Assembly (NCBI GenBank): GCA_016927185.1
Contig: JAFGND010000105.1
Span: 1-33,302, forward strand
From: Candidatus Coatesiibacteriota bacterium
GTDB lineage: Bacteria > JAFGND01
Direction of reading: 5' to 3'
Length of the DNA stretch: 33,302 bases
Shown here one piece after another: positions 16,295 through 23,449 of the stretch. The position numbers and the translations under genes are program-made. Below the pieces are notes generated by a model. That model was not told the DNA's origin. It worked only from the letters and a program-made list of their open reading frames with translations, and searched no databases. The first letter of the stretch is position 1, and each line of letters begins with the position of its first letter.

Positions 16295-17515
16295 TTAATT
16301 AATCTTTACAATCCTCTTTGTTTCCTTCCCAGCCTTCACTATATAAACTCCCTCTCTCCATTTGCTTGTATAAAGTTCATGCTTACCTTTATCTAATTTC
16401 ATAATCAGATGACCGGTCAGGGAATAGATAGCCCCTGAAGTAGGCAGGGAGAGAGACAATCTGGAGGAGAAGGGGTTGGGGGAAATGGAGAAGGATTTGG
16501 AAGGAAGCGATGAAGTTTTATAGTTACTATCAAAGTCTGTTTCCTGCAATGGACTGAAGGAAATTGACTCTATTGTCATATCAGAGTTATTCCTGAATGA
16601 TTTTATTAAATGACCGTCTGTTAAATCAAAGTAATTTGACTGGCGAAGAGTTCCTGAAAGACATTTGCTGCCATCAAAACTGATGGCAAGGCTAGACATT
16701 CAACTGCAATCATCCTTGAATTCGAAAATTTTCACTCCATCTGCTAATCTCCAGTAATAGAAAAAATCAAACTGTCCTCCAAGAGCGTAATTCCCGTCAG
16801 GGGAAAACAATACTTCATTGAAGCCACTTGCCCCTTCGAATTTCCGTAGTATGACACCATCTTCAAGTCTTCTGTAAATCATTGTTTTACTGTGATCACC
16901 TGAAAGCAGATATTTGCCGTCAGGACTTATTGCAATAGACATTATAGGGGAATCGTGCCCTTGAAAAGTCTTCAGGCAGTTTCCTGTTTCAATATCCCAG
17001 TACCTGATTGTCATGTCACCACTTCCAGATACTATATATTTTCCATCAGGGCTTATCTTTACTGAAATTATCATGTCAGTATGGCCTTCGAAAGTCTTTT
17101 CATTTGATGGATTTGCGATTTCCCAGTATTTCACTGAATGCTTGGAAGCATCCATTTTTGGATTGTCGCTTTCTCCTGAAGATGCAACAAACCTGTCATC
17201 TGGCGAGAAAACAGAACTCATTACATTATATTTATGACCTTTATATACAAGAAGGCACTTGCCATCGCTGAATCTCCAGTATCTAACTGTTCCATCAGAA
17301 CTTCCTGAAAGAATATATTCACCACATGAGCTGACATCCACTGACCAGACACTTGAGGAGTGACCTGCAAGAGTTCTTATGCATGCTCCATCACTTATCC
17401 TGTAACACCTGACAAAACCGGTTGAAGAACCTGTCACGAAATATTTAGCTTCTTCTGACTGAATGCCTGAGCTCAGCAATAGCAACATGATTGAAATCAA
17501 GATCCCCATTTTCAT
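16295..17515 (-). CDS. Secreted WD40 seven-bladed propeller protein with C-terminal sorting domain, interrupted by an in-frame TGA
   Basis: A 407-codon frame, open except for TGA at 16700-16702 (codon 272), which is followed directly by ATG. It begins with a signal peptide (MKMGILISIMLLLLSSG) and has AGGAGG 8 nt before the ATG at 17515. WD-type repeats follow (GHSSSVWSVDVS, GHKYNVMSSVFS, GHTDMIISVKIS, GHDSPIMSIAIS, GASGFNEVLFS). A sixth repeat (FKDDCS-stop-MSSLAISFDGSKCLSG) contains the TGA at a variable position, and the last blade would be closed by the N-terminal strands. Only the read-through product makes a full seven-bladed propeller plus the Por-type sorting domain. Reinitiation at the ATG would give a leaderless 134-residue tail. 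It is the first gene of a two-gene operon with the PQQ-like propeller. Confidence 0.75.
16299..16495 (-). repeat. Sorting-domain DNA repeat, copy 2
   Basis: The same 197-bp segment as at 14816-15012, without indels and with about a dozen mismatches. It encodes the Por-type C-terminal domain of the WD40 protein. Confidence 0.85.
16700..16702 (-). other. In-frame TGA in the sixth WD40 repeat
   Basis: TGA interrupts the WD40 frame and is followed at once by ATG in the same frame. The WD pattern (H-x4-S/V-x2-S-P/F-DG) continues across it with correct spacing, so nothing else is lost. Confidence 0.85.
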
Positions 17516-17767
17516 AATTAGAACCTCCTGATAATCTATCAAGTATAATAGAAAACTTAAGCTTAATGAGTCAAGAGGAAAATGATTTTGGAATAATCTA
17601 GCCCCTAGACATCATGGACTGACTTATGGGGAAGTAATATTAATGGAAGTATTGGGAAAGGAAATGAGATATCTGGAACTTAAGGAAATAAAAAGTTGTT
17701 TCCACGATTAACTTTGAAAATTGTTTAACATAAACTCCCCATTCAAAAACCTATTTTTTAACTGCCC

Positions 17768-17773
17768 TATAAT
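17768..17773 (+). promoter_or_regulatory. Possible -10 box (TATAAT) for the secreted-protein operon
   Basis: A perfect TATAAT stands about 110-150 bp before the gene at 17920. No matching -35 hexamer is found 16-18 bp upstream, so the call rests on the -10 alone. Confidence 0.25.
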
Positions 17774-17840
17774 ACTATATAAATCAATACTTTATATAAA
17801 ATATCAACAAAAGGTCACTTATAAAATATGGAAAGATGAA

Positions 17841-17862
17841 GAAAGGAGGTGAAAAAGGAGGG
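17841..17862 (+). promoter_or_regulatory. Strong Shine-Dalgarno-like sites without an obvious gene start
   Basis: AAAGGAGGTGA is complementary to the 3' end of 16S rRNA over its full core, and AAGGAGGG follows a few bases later. No ATG lies at the right distance; a GTG overlaps the first site. The sites may belong to a short leader peptide or to an original start of the following gene. Confidence 0.35.
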
Positions 17863-17919
17863 ATACATCAATAGAGGATTTTACTTGAAAAAAATAAGCT
17901 TAATCTGAACCTGACAATC

Positions 17920-18912
17920 ATGATTTTTATTTGCACTTTGCTTCTGGCTGCAAGTATCCATTTGTCAGAACCAGTATTGATACTTTCTGCACAAACGTTT
18001 TTCGATATGAAGAAAGACTGCGAACAGGAGACAGTGCTTGTTGATAATATAAATCTCAACAGTGAAAAACTGCAGAAATCCTTAGGCAATGATTACAGGG
18101 AAATCATATATCGTTGCATGCCAATAAGAAAACAAGCTCATACACTGGGTGTTCTCCAGCAGACCTACTGGTACAGCACTGACAGCAAGGATAGAAGGAT
18201 TTTATGGAGCAGGCTTTACCCTATGCATGGTTTGCCACCAAGAGTGCGTGTAGAGGTTTTCGAGCGAGATAGCGTGCTTTACAGATGGGAGCAAATCCCT
18301 GGAATCCAGTGTCTTCTTGTTGCATCATATGATCTGAAAGTAATTGCCATTTCGGAACAGACTGAGCATAACAAATACAGGAAAAAGATATTTTCTTCGG
18401 TAAACAGCCAGTCGGTTTTTAATGAGACTTTTCCTGGAAAAATCTCGGAAGTAGATCCCAGACATCTGGTTATGCACCATAATAAGGTCTTTCATATAAC
18501 AAACAGCATTATTTATGAAGAGGAAAAAGAGGTTTTTAATCTGAAGAGTTTAAGTATCCCTGCAGGATCGCAAATGCTTCTGTATCCTTCTGATTACTGT
18601 ATAGCCTATGTTTCAAGAGACAAGGATAATGCTTTCATAAAATGCTACAACTGGAAAAGCAGATCCATGATGTTTTCAATACCAGTAAGCCAGGCTTCAG
18701 TAATCCAGTTCGCTTCAGATGATGATACTTTGTTCTGGCTGGAAAAGGACGGGACATTCAAGTGGTGCGACAGGAAAGGAATACTGAAAGGTCAGCTGAA
18801 ACCAAAAGGACGTTCGCTTGCTGGATGCGGTTTGATGAATAGAGACTTCTTTGCAACATGGTCACAGGATCAGACAGGTCAGAAAGTGCATAATCTCTAT
18901 TTACTTAAATAA
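17920..18912 (+). CDS. Unrecognised secreted protein; N terminus may be frameshifted
   Basis: I do not recognise this 330-residue protein. The N terminus is hydrophobic (MIFICTLLLAAS), so it is probably exported. The rest is rich in beta strands with alternating short motifs (KVFHITNSIIYEEE, LFWLEKDGTFKWCDRKG), compatible with a propeller-like fold, but no repeat is clear enough to name. The ATG at 17920 has no ribosome site. A TTG at 17885 with GAGGA at correct spacing starts a typical Lys-Lys signal-peptide beginning in another frame, across a run of seven A (17888-17894). One extra A would join it to this frame as a normal signal peptide. It is followed 33 bp later by a small lipoprotein gene, probably in the same operon. 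Confidence 0.65.
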   Translation: MIFICTLLLAASIHLSEPVLILSAQTFFDMKKDCEQETVLVDNINLNSEKLQKSLGNDYREIIYRCMPIRKQAHTLGVLQQTYWYSTDSKDRRILWSRLYPMHGLPPRVRVEVFERDSVLYRWEQIPGIQCLLVASYDLKVIAISEQTEHNKYRKKIFSSVNSQSVFNETFPGKISEVDPRHLVMHHNKVFHITNSIIYEEEKEVFNLKSLSIPAGSQMLLYPSDYCIAYVSRDKDNAFIKCYNWKSRSMMFSIPVSQASVIQFASDDDTLFWLEKDGTFKWCDRKGILKGQLKPKGRSLAGCGLMNRDFFATWSQDQTGQKVHNLYLLK

Positions 18913-18945
18913 CAGTTGAATAAAATATTAGTCAAGGAGTATGAA

Positions 18946-19383
18946 ATGAAAAAGATGCTTGCTGGCATTTTAATGATAAGTGTAATATGTTTTATTGCAA
19001 GCAGTTGCCAGAATCTGGAGAAGAACATCAATAAAGAGGTAAAGAATATTTCTAAAGGTGCAGAGAAATTGGTTGGCAAGGCAGTTATAGAAAAACTTAC
19101 TGAGGAAGCCGGTTATAAATCAGGAAAGGATCTTGCAGACGCATTCGAAAAATTCGTTGACAACAAGAAGGAAGAAGCTGGTGACAAGATAGTTGATTTC
19201 CTGAAGGCAAATGGCACTGATACGGATCTGATGATAAAGGCATTGAGCAGTATGTCAGACGCACTTGTAAAGGCAAAAGCAGTCGAGGCAAAGGAATGGA
19301 AGGAGTTCATAGATTACATAAAAAAGAAGGACAGGGAACTTGCTTCAAAGAAGAATGATGGAAAAACGAAACAGGAAAAGTGA
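18946..19383 (+). CDS. Small lysine-rich lipoprotein
   Basis: A 145-residue product with signal peptide and lipobox ASS-Cys21. The mature part is strongly charged and probably all helical, with many Lys, Glu and Ala residues (NKEVKNISKGAEKLVGKAVIEKL; DKIVDFLKANGTDTDLMIKAL). No named domain is seen. AAGGAG lies 6 nt before the ATG at 18946, which is better than an upstream in-frame start at 18916. Its TGA overlaps by 1 nt the ATG of the SNM1-like gene, so the two are translationally coupled, although one product is exported and the other should be cytoplasmic. Confidence 0.75.
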   Translation: MKKMLAGILMISVICFIASSCQNLEKNINKEVKNISKGAEKLVGKAVIEKLTEEAGYKSGKDLADAFEKFVDNKKEEAGDKIVDFLKANGTDTDLMIKALSSMSDALVKAKAVEAKEWKEFIDYIKKKDRELASKKNDGKTKQEK

Positions 19384-20282
19384 TGACTTTGGAAAAAATC
19401 CTTAGTGACTTCAAGAAGATTGTTTCTGTAGATGCATTCTCAGGAGGAAGAGATGGCAAAGTCTTTTTCCTTAGCCATTATCATTCTGATCACAGACCCG
19501 GGCTTTATGAAGGCTGGAACAAAGGTCAGATAGTCTGCTCAGATCTTACTGGAAAGTTTCTTCGGAAATTATGCAAGATAAATGGTGAGAGTGTTTTGAC
19601 AGCGGATGAAAACTGCTGGTATGACTGTTTCAGTGATTTCGAATTCTGCACACATGATGCAAACCACTGCCCTGGTGCATACATGTTTCTTTTCAAATAC
19701 AAGCATAAGAAAATCCTCCATACTGGTGATTTCAGGCTGAATAAATCCATTGAGAAATGGTTAATTCAAAACAAGCCATATGATTACGTCATTGCAGATG
19801 ATACATATTATTCTGCCAAGGGGATTTATGATTTCCCGTCACAGGAATCCTGTATAAAAAAAGCAGTCCGCATTGCATGTGCAAACAAGGACAAGGAAAT
19901 TTTCATAGGCATATATACTTTGGGCAAGGAGAAACTTCTTTGTGCAGTTTCTGAAGCTCTTTCATGTCCCATATATGTACCAGACAAGATGAGAAAATGC
20001 TTCAAGATACAGGATCTGAAATATATTACTTCTGACAAGAAAATCACTAATATATATGCCTATGGAATGGGATATTTCAGTTCAGAGTGGTTCTTCTTCA
20101 ATCCAGACAATCATGTAGTAATAATCCCCACTGGCTGGCAGGGTACATTCTCTTATAACGAGCATTATCATTACATTCCGTACTCAGAACACTGCTCATC
20201 TAATGAATTCAAAAGATTCCTTGATATAGTGCTTCCTGCATATGTTTACGGTCATGTCTCTAAATTAATGCTTGCCAGATAA
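19383..20282 (+). CDS. SNM1/Pso2-type metallo-beta-lactamase/beta-CASP nuclease
   Basis: A 299-residue protein with all core motifs of the SNM1/Pso2/Artemis group, whose eukaryotic members are DNA nucleases acting in interstrand cross-link repair or end processing. Seen directly: FLSHYHSDH with the metal ligands H32, H34, D36, H37; DANHCPGAYMFLF with H95; ILHTGDFR with D116; ADDTYY at the place of the family's LDTTYC; FPSQESCI; IGIYTLGKEK; IPTGW; and YIPYSEHCSSNEFKRF with H270. The order and spacing follow SNM1 rather than RNase J or CPSF73. It is shorter than eukaryotic proteins because it is only the catalytic core. It should be a cytoplasmic DNA 5'-exonuclease; this function is inferred from the family. 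The start is the ATG overlapping the preceding lipoprotein stop. Confidence 0.88.
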   Translation: MTLEKILSDFKKIVSVDAFSGGRDGKVFFLSHYHSDHRPGLYEGWNKGQIVCSDLTGKFLRKLCKINGESVLTADENCWYDCFSDFEFCTHDANHCPGAYMFLFKYKHKKILHTGDFRLNKSIEKWLIQNKPYDYVIADDTYYSAKGIYDFPSQESCIKKAVRIACANKDKEIFIGIYTLGKEKLLCAVSEALSCPIYVPDKMRKCFKIQDLKYITSDKKITNIYAYGMGYFSSEWFFFNPDNHVVIIPTGWQGTFSYNEHYHYIPYSEHCSSNEFKRFLDIVLPAYVYGHVSKLMLAR

Positions 20283-20285
20283 TTA

Positions 20286-20313
20286 CCTCTGCTGTTAAAA
20301 GGCAGTATTTTTA
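20286..20313 (+). terminator. Weak hairpin plus T-run after the SNM1-like gene
   Basis: CTGC (20289-20292) pairs with GCAG (20302-20305), extended by a T-G wobble, and is followed by TATTTTTAT. The stem is short, so the call is tentative. Confidence 0.35.
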
Positions 20314-20346
20314 TACCTCACCCTGAATGAGGTACCTCATATGAGG
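20314..20346. promoter_or_regulatory. Tandem palindromes, probable activator-binding sites upstream of a sigma-54 promoter
   Basis: TACCTCA (20314-20320) and TGAGGTA (20328-20334) form a perfect inverted repeat with a 7-bp spacer. Directly after it comes the 12-bp palindrome CCTCATATGAGG (20335-20346), which reuses the same half-site. The pair lies about 65-95 bp upstream of the sigma-54-type -24 element, the usual place of enhancer sites for NtrC-type activators. Confidence 0.5.
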
Positions 20347-20409
20347 CAAAAAGACTTGATGGAGTATTGGATAATTCAAGAAAACTTGTCTGAAAGAGCA
20401 TTTCATAAT

Positions 20410-20425
20410 TGGCATTAAATTTGCT
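20410..20425 (+). promoter_or_regulatory. Sigma-54 (RpoN) promoter of the DUF2141-like gene
   Basis: TGGCATTAAATTTGCT fits the -24/-12 consensus TGGCAC-N5-TTGCW with one mismatch and the required 10 bp between GG and GC. The predicted transcript start is near 20436, about 26 bp before the start codon, leaving room for the AAGGAGAG ribosome site. Confidence 0.65.
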
Positions 20426-20461
20426 CCAAACAAGTGTTTCATTAAAGTGAAAGGAGAGATT

Positions 20462-21181
20462 ATGAAGAAAACAGCAATAGGTATTCTTGGAGGATTGCTT
20501 GTTATATCATTTGCAGCAATACTGAACAGCGAGGATATAAAAGACAAGGTGATCCTTAAAGTATTGAAAATCAAGACAATAGGAAACAAGAATAATGAGA
20601 AGAAAGGTTCAATAAAGATTAACTTTACAGATGCTGATATGAAGAAGGGAAATATAATCGTAAATCTTTATAAGGAAAATGCTGATTTCGTTAAGGATGC
20701 TCCACTTGAAAGCAAGACACTGAAAGAAGGTGAATCTGAGATAGTTTTCGATAATGTTGAATATGGTGACTATAAATTGATTGCGTTTACTGACAAGGAT
20801 AAGACTGGCAAACTTACCCAGAAAATGCTTGATGTTCTGAATGAAAAGGAAATTCCAGGTAAGGATGCAGGAAGCAAACACAAGAAGATAATAATAAAGA
20901 GGGAAAATAATGATGTTGAGATAAATGAAGAAGGCACAAAGAAGATTATAATCGTGAAAGGTGATGAAAAGGAAAAGTATAATGATACAGAAGGTGAAGG
21001 AAAGAAATACAAGAAGATTATAATTATCAAGGAAGATGGAAATACGAAAAAGGAAATCAATATTGATGAAAAAGGCATGGAATTGAAGAAGTTACAGGAA
21101 TTGGGGAATATGAAACCTGGTATTCAGATACAACCTGAAGGCGATTTTTCAATAACATTCAAATACGTTGATATTCAATGA
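20462..21181 (+). CDS. DUF2141-like secreted protein with lysine-isoleucine repeat insertion
   Basis: A 239-residue exported protein with signal peptide (MKKTAIGILGGLLVISFAAIL). Residues 50-125 follow the DUF2141 pattern: a GNIIVNLYKENADF strand, then IVFDNVEYGDYKLIAFTDKDKTGKL. DUF2141 proteins are small beta-sandwich extracytoplasmic proteins of unknown function. Between this part and the final strand (FSITFKYVDIQ) lies an unusual highly charged insertion (about 137-215). It contains three copies of a KKIII-type block (starting 141, 160 and 184) alternating with acidic stretches. AAGGAGAG precedes the ATG at 20462. A sigma-54 promoter and palindromes lie directly upstream, so expression is probably under an NtrC-type activator, possibly the one encoded at 22079-23449. 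It converges with that operon. Confidence 0.7.
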   Translation: MKKTAIGILGGLLVISFAAILNSEDIKDKVILKVLKIKTIGNKNNEKKGSIKINFTDADMKKGNIIVNLYKENADFVKDAPLESKTLKEGESEIVFDNVEYGDYKLIAFTDKDKTGKLTQKMLDVLNEKEIPGKDAGSKHKKIIIKRENNDVEINEEGTKKIIIVKGDEKEKYNDTEGEGKKYKKIIIIKEDGNTKKEINIDEKGMELKKLQELGNMKPGIQIQPEGDFSITFKYVDIQ

Positions 21182-21185
21182 AATG

Positions 21186-21205
21186 GAAGGGAGTTGTCTC
21201 CCTTC
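21186..21205. terminator. Hairpin between convergent transcripts
   Basis: GAAGGGAG (21186-21193) pairs perfectly with CTCCCTTC (21198-21205) around TTGT. It lies between the convergent stops at 21181 and 21207. No T-run follows on either strand, so it may stall or protect transcripts rather than terminate them alone. Confidence 0.5.
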
Positions 21206-21206
21206 T

Positions 21207-22067
21207 CTATGCTATTGCTCCATAAGGACATGAATTTTTGCATTTACCACAAAGTATGCATTCTGTAGAACTTACTTTATTGCCTCTGGATATATAACTC
21301 ATGACATCTATATCCATGGGGCAGTTCTTGTTGCATAATCCACATTCCCTGCATGGAATATTAGAAGGCTTCATCTTTATAAGTGCAAGCCTGCTCTGAA
21401 GTTTCATTATCAGGGAGACAGGGCAGACAATCTTGCAGAAAGCTCTTTTCTTTCTGAAAACAAATGCCAGTATAACTGCTGCAAGATAATATAAACCATT
21501 TCCAGCAAGAAACCAGATTAGTTGATGGAGTTTTCCATTGCTTTCATCAATGTGAAGATTAATGTAATCGTATCCGCTCCATATGAATAGAAGGGGAACA
21601 AGGATGCCTGCAACAAGAACGGGAAACCTTATGTATGTCAATCGTTTAGGGATTTTATGATTCTCCTTCAGTGGAAGCCATTCAAGTAATGCAGCAGTCC
21701 AGCAAGCCCATCCACAGAAACCTCTTCCCCATATGAATGGACCGAGTATTTTCGCGATTGCGTAATGTATCAGTACTCTTGTAAATACACCATAACCCAG
21801 ATAGAATATTGTCTCTTCAAGTTGCAGGTTTTCTCTTTGAATTATGCCAAGAAATACAAGAAATACTGGTGATATGGCAAGAATGGCAATTCTTCTTCCA
21901 ATGTCTTTGTCTTTGGCTTTCAATAATATAGCAAGAATCTGACCTGCAGAAATTGAAAACCCAATCCAGGTGAAAATAAGAACAAATCCCCACCAGTGAG
22001 ACAGGTAATAAAGAAGAAGTGCTACGAAACAGCCTATGAATAAAGGGATTAGTAGAATCATGCTCAT
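21207..22067 (-). CDS. Polytopic membrane protein with NapH-type and double 4Fe-4S ferredoxin sites
   Basis: A 286-residue membrane protein with about five hydrophobic helices. A cytoplasmic loop carries GRGFCGWACWTAALLEWLPLK, the CxxxC motif of the NapH/FixG-like 4Fe-4S family. A second cysteine group occurs after the last helix (CKIVCPVS). The C-terminal tail holds two classical 4Fe-4S motifs (CRECGLCNKNCPMDI and CILCGKCKNSCPYGA). Such proteins pass electrons between soluble carriers and the membrane. It is the last gene of the operon that starts at 32548, 11 bp after the sigma-54 activator gene, so it may link the NADH/NADPH/ferredoxin complex to a membrane acceptor. No quinone-oxidising partner is encoded here. 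Confidence 0.82.
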   Translation of the reverse strand: MSMILLIPLFIGCFVALLLYYLSHWWGFVLIFTWIGFSISAGQILAILLKAKDKDIGRRIAILAISPVFLVFLGIIQRENLQLEETIFYLGYGVFTRVLIHYAIAKILGPFIWGRGFCGWACWTAALLEWLPLKENHKIPKRLTYIRFPVLVAGILVPLLFIWSGYDYINLHIDESNGKLHQLIWFLAGNGLYYLAAVILAFVFRKKRAFCKIVCPVSLIMKLQSRLALIKMKPSNIPCRECGLCNKNCPMDIDVMSYISRGNKVSSTECILCGKCKNSCPYGAIA

Positions 22068-22078
22068 TTAAAGTCTTG

Positions 22079-23449
22079 TCAGTTCTCCTTGTCAAGAGAA
22101 TAGCTTTTGATCTTGGCAATCAGGTTAACTCTTGATATACCAAGTATTTGTGCACACCTTGTCCTGTTGTTTTTGGTATATATCAGAATTTTCTTTATAT
22201 GCTGAGCTTCGATTTCTTTCAAGGTTTTCAAATCCTTTGCAGAGACTTCATCACTTAGGGAAAAATTCTGAAGGAAATACTGTGGAAGTGATTTCTTGTG
22301 AAGCTCATTTGATGTCTCTATTATTGTTGCGCTGTTTATTATATTCATCAATTCTCTTACATTCCCTGGAAAACTGTAGTTGTTCAGGAGGTCCAATACG
22401 GCAGAAGAAATCTTTGTTATGCTCTTGTTATTGAGTTCAGAAAACTTTTTCAGGAAATAATACGAAAGAACTTCTACATCTCCCTCTCTTTCTCTCAGTG
22501 GAGGAAGATATATTGAATTCATGTTGAGCCTGTAAAAAAGATCTTTCCTGAAATTCCCTTTCTTTATTTCCTCGAAAAGATCCTTGTTTGTTGCAGCTAT
22601 TATCCTGACATCAGCTCTTTGATTCTTTGTGGAGCCAACTCTGAAGAACTCACCTTCCTGAAGAAAACGCAACAATTTCACTTGTATCTGAAGAGCAAGT
22701 TCTCCTATTTCATCAAGAAACAATGTTCCACCATCTGCTTCTTCAAGCAGACCTTTCTTGTTGGCATCCGCTCCAGTGAATGCCCCTTTTGCATGCCCGA
22801 AAAATTCAGATGCAAACAGCTCGTTTGCAAAGACACCTGCATTTACTGCAATAAATGCCTTTTTGGATCTGCTACTTATCTTGTGTATTGCATTTGCAAA
22901 AAGCTCCTTCCCTGTGCCACTTTCACCCCAAATTAGAATTGTGTTATTTGTCTGTGCAAGTTTCTCTACAAAATGGAACAGCTTGATTATCTTGGGATTA
23001 CTCGTGATTATATCCGAGAAAGCTGATTGATTATATTCCAGCTCTGTTTTTCCATTGCTTACCTTTGACTTATCCTTGCTGAGATTGCCTCTTTCTATGG
23101 CAATACTCATTACCTTTAGAAGATATTGCTGATCAGCAGGTTTGGTTATATAATCATGCGCACCAAGTTTCATTGCAGAAACTGCAAGCTCAACATCCTC
23201 TACCCCTGTAAGGACTACAGTATTTATTTCTATCTTGTTGTCAAATATGAATTTAAGTATATCAAGACCATTCACTTTTGGCATATCCATGTCAAGAAGA
23301 AGAAGATCAAATTTTTCGTTCTGAAGCATGTCATATGATTTGCAGCTATCAGATAGTGTAACAGGTTGGTATTCACCGCTTTGCATGAGAAGTATACTCA
23401 AGTAATTAAGAACAGCCTTGTCATCATCAATAATTAAAACCTTATTCAT
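22079..23449 (-). CDS. NtrC-family sigma-54-dependent response regulator
   Basis: A 456-residue transcription activator. The receiver domain (1-120) has acidic residues D8-D10, phosphorylation site D53 in LLDMDMPKVNG, and Lys in YITKPAD. The AAA+ domain (about 145-380) has Walker A GESGTGKE, the GAFTGA loop that contacts sigma-54, GGTLFLDEIGEL and the arginine finger region FRKDLFYRLN. A Fis-type helix-turn-helix closes the protein (RTRCAQILGISRVNLIAKIK). GGAGA lies 7 nt before the ATG, which overlaps the histidine kinase stop by 4 bp, so the two should form a cognate pair. Likely targets are the two sigma-54-type promoters in this window (inference). Confidence 0.95.
   Translation of the reverse strand: MNKVLIIDDDKAVLNYLSILLMQSGEYQPVTLSDSCKSYDMLQNEKFDLLLLDMDMPKVNGLDILKFIFDNKIEINTVVLTGVEDVELAVSAMKLGAHDYITKPADQQYLLKVMSIAIERGNLSKDKSKVSNGKTELEYNQSAFSDIITSNPKIIKLFHFVEKLAQTNNTILIWGESGTGKELFANAIHKISSRSKKAFIAVNAGVFANELFASEFFGHAKGAFTGADANKKGLLEEADGGTLFLDEIGELALQIQVKLLRFLQEGEFFRVGSTKNQRADVRIIAATNKDLFEEIKKGNFRKDLFYRLNMNSIYLPPLREREGDVEVLSYYFLKKFSELNNKSITKISSAVLDLLNNYSFPGNVRELMNIINSATIIETSNELHKKSLPQYFLQNFSLSDEVSAKDLKTLKEIEAQHIKKILIYTKNNRTRCAQILGISRVNLIAKIKSYSLDKEN

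Larger units (their letters stand above)
17516..17919. other. Divergent intergenic region between the WD40 gene and a secreted-protein gene
   Basis: This 404-bp AT-rich stretch should hold divergent promoters. A good -10 box, TATAAT, lies at 17768-17773 for the plus direction, without a clear -35. At the right end three Shine-Dalgarno-like sites follow one another (17841-17851, 17855-17862 and 17874-17878) ahead of a TTG at 17885. Only very short frames follow the first two (for example ATG 17836, 12 codons). No stable RNA or terminator is evident. Confidence 0.5.

Noticed and set aside
14812-17515. Alternative genetic code with UGA read as Gly or Trp
   Set aside because: TGA serves as a normal stop in many genes here, including 4-bp ATGA overlaps at 10986, 23446 and 31034, so a global recoding is excluded. 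Local readthrough remains open.
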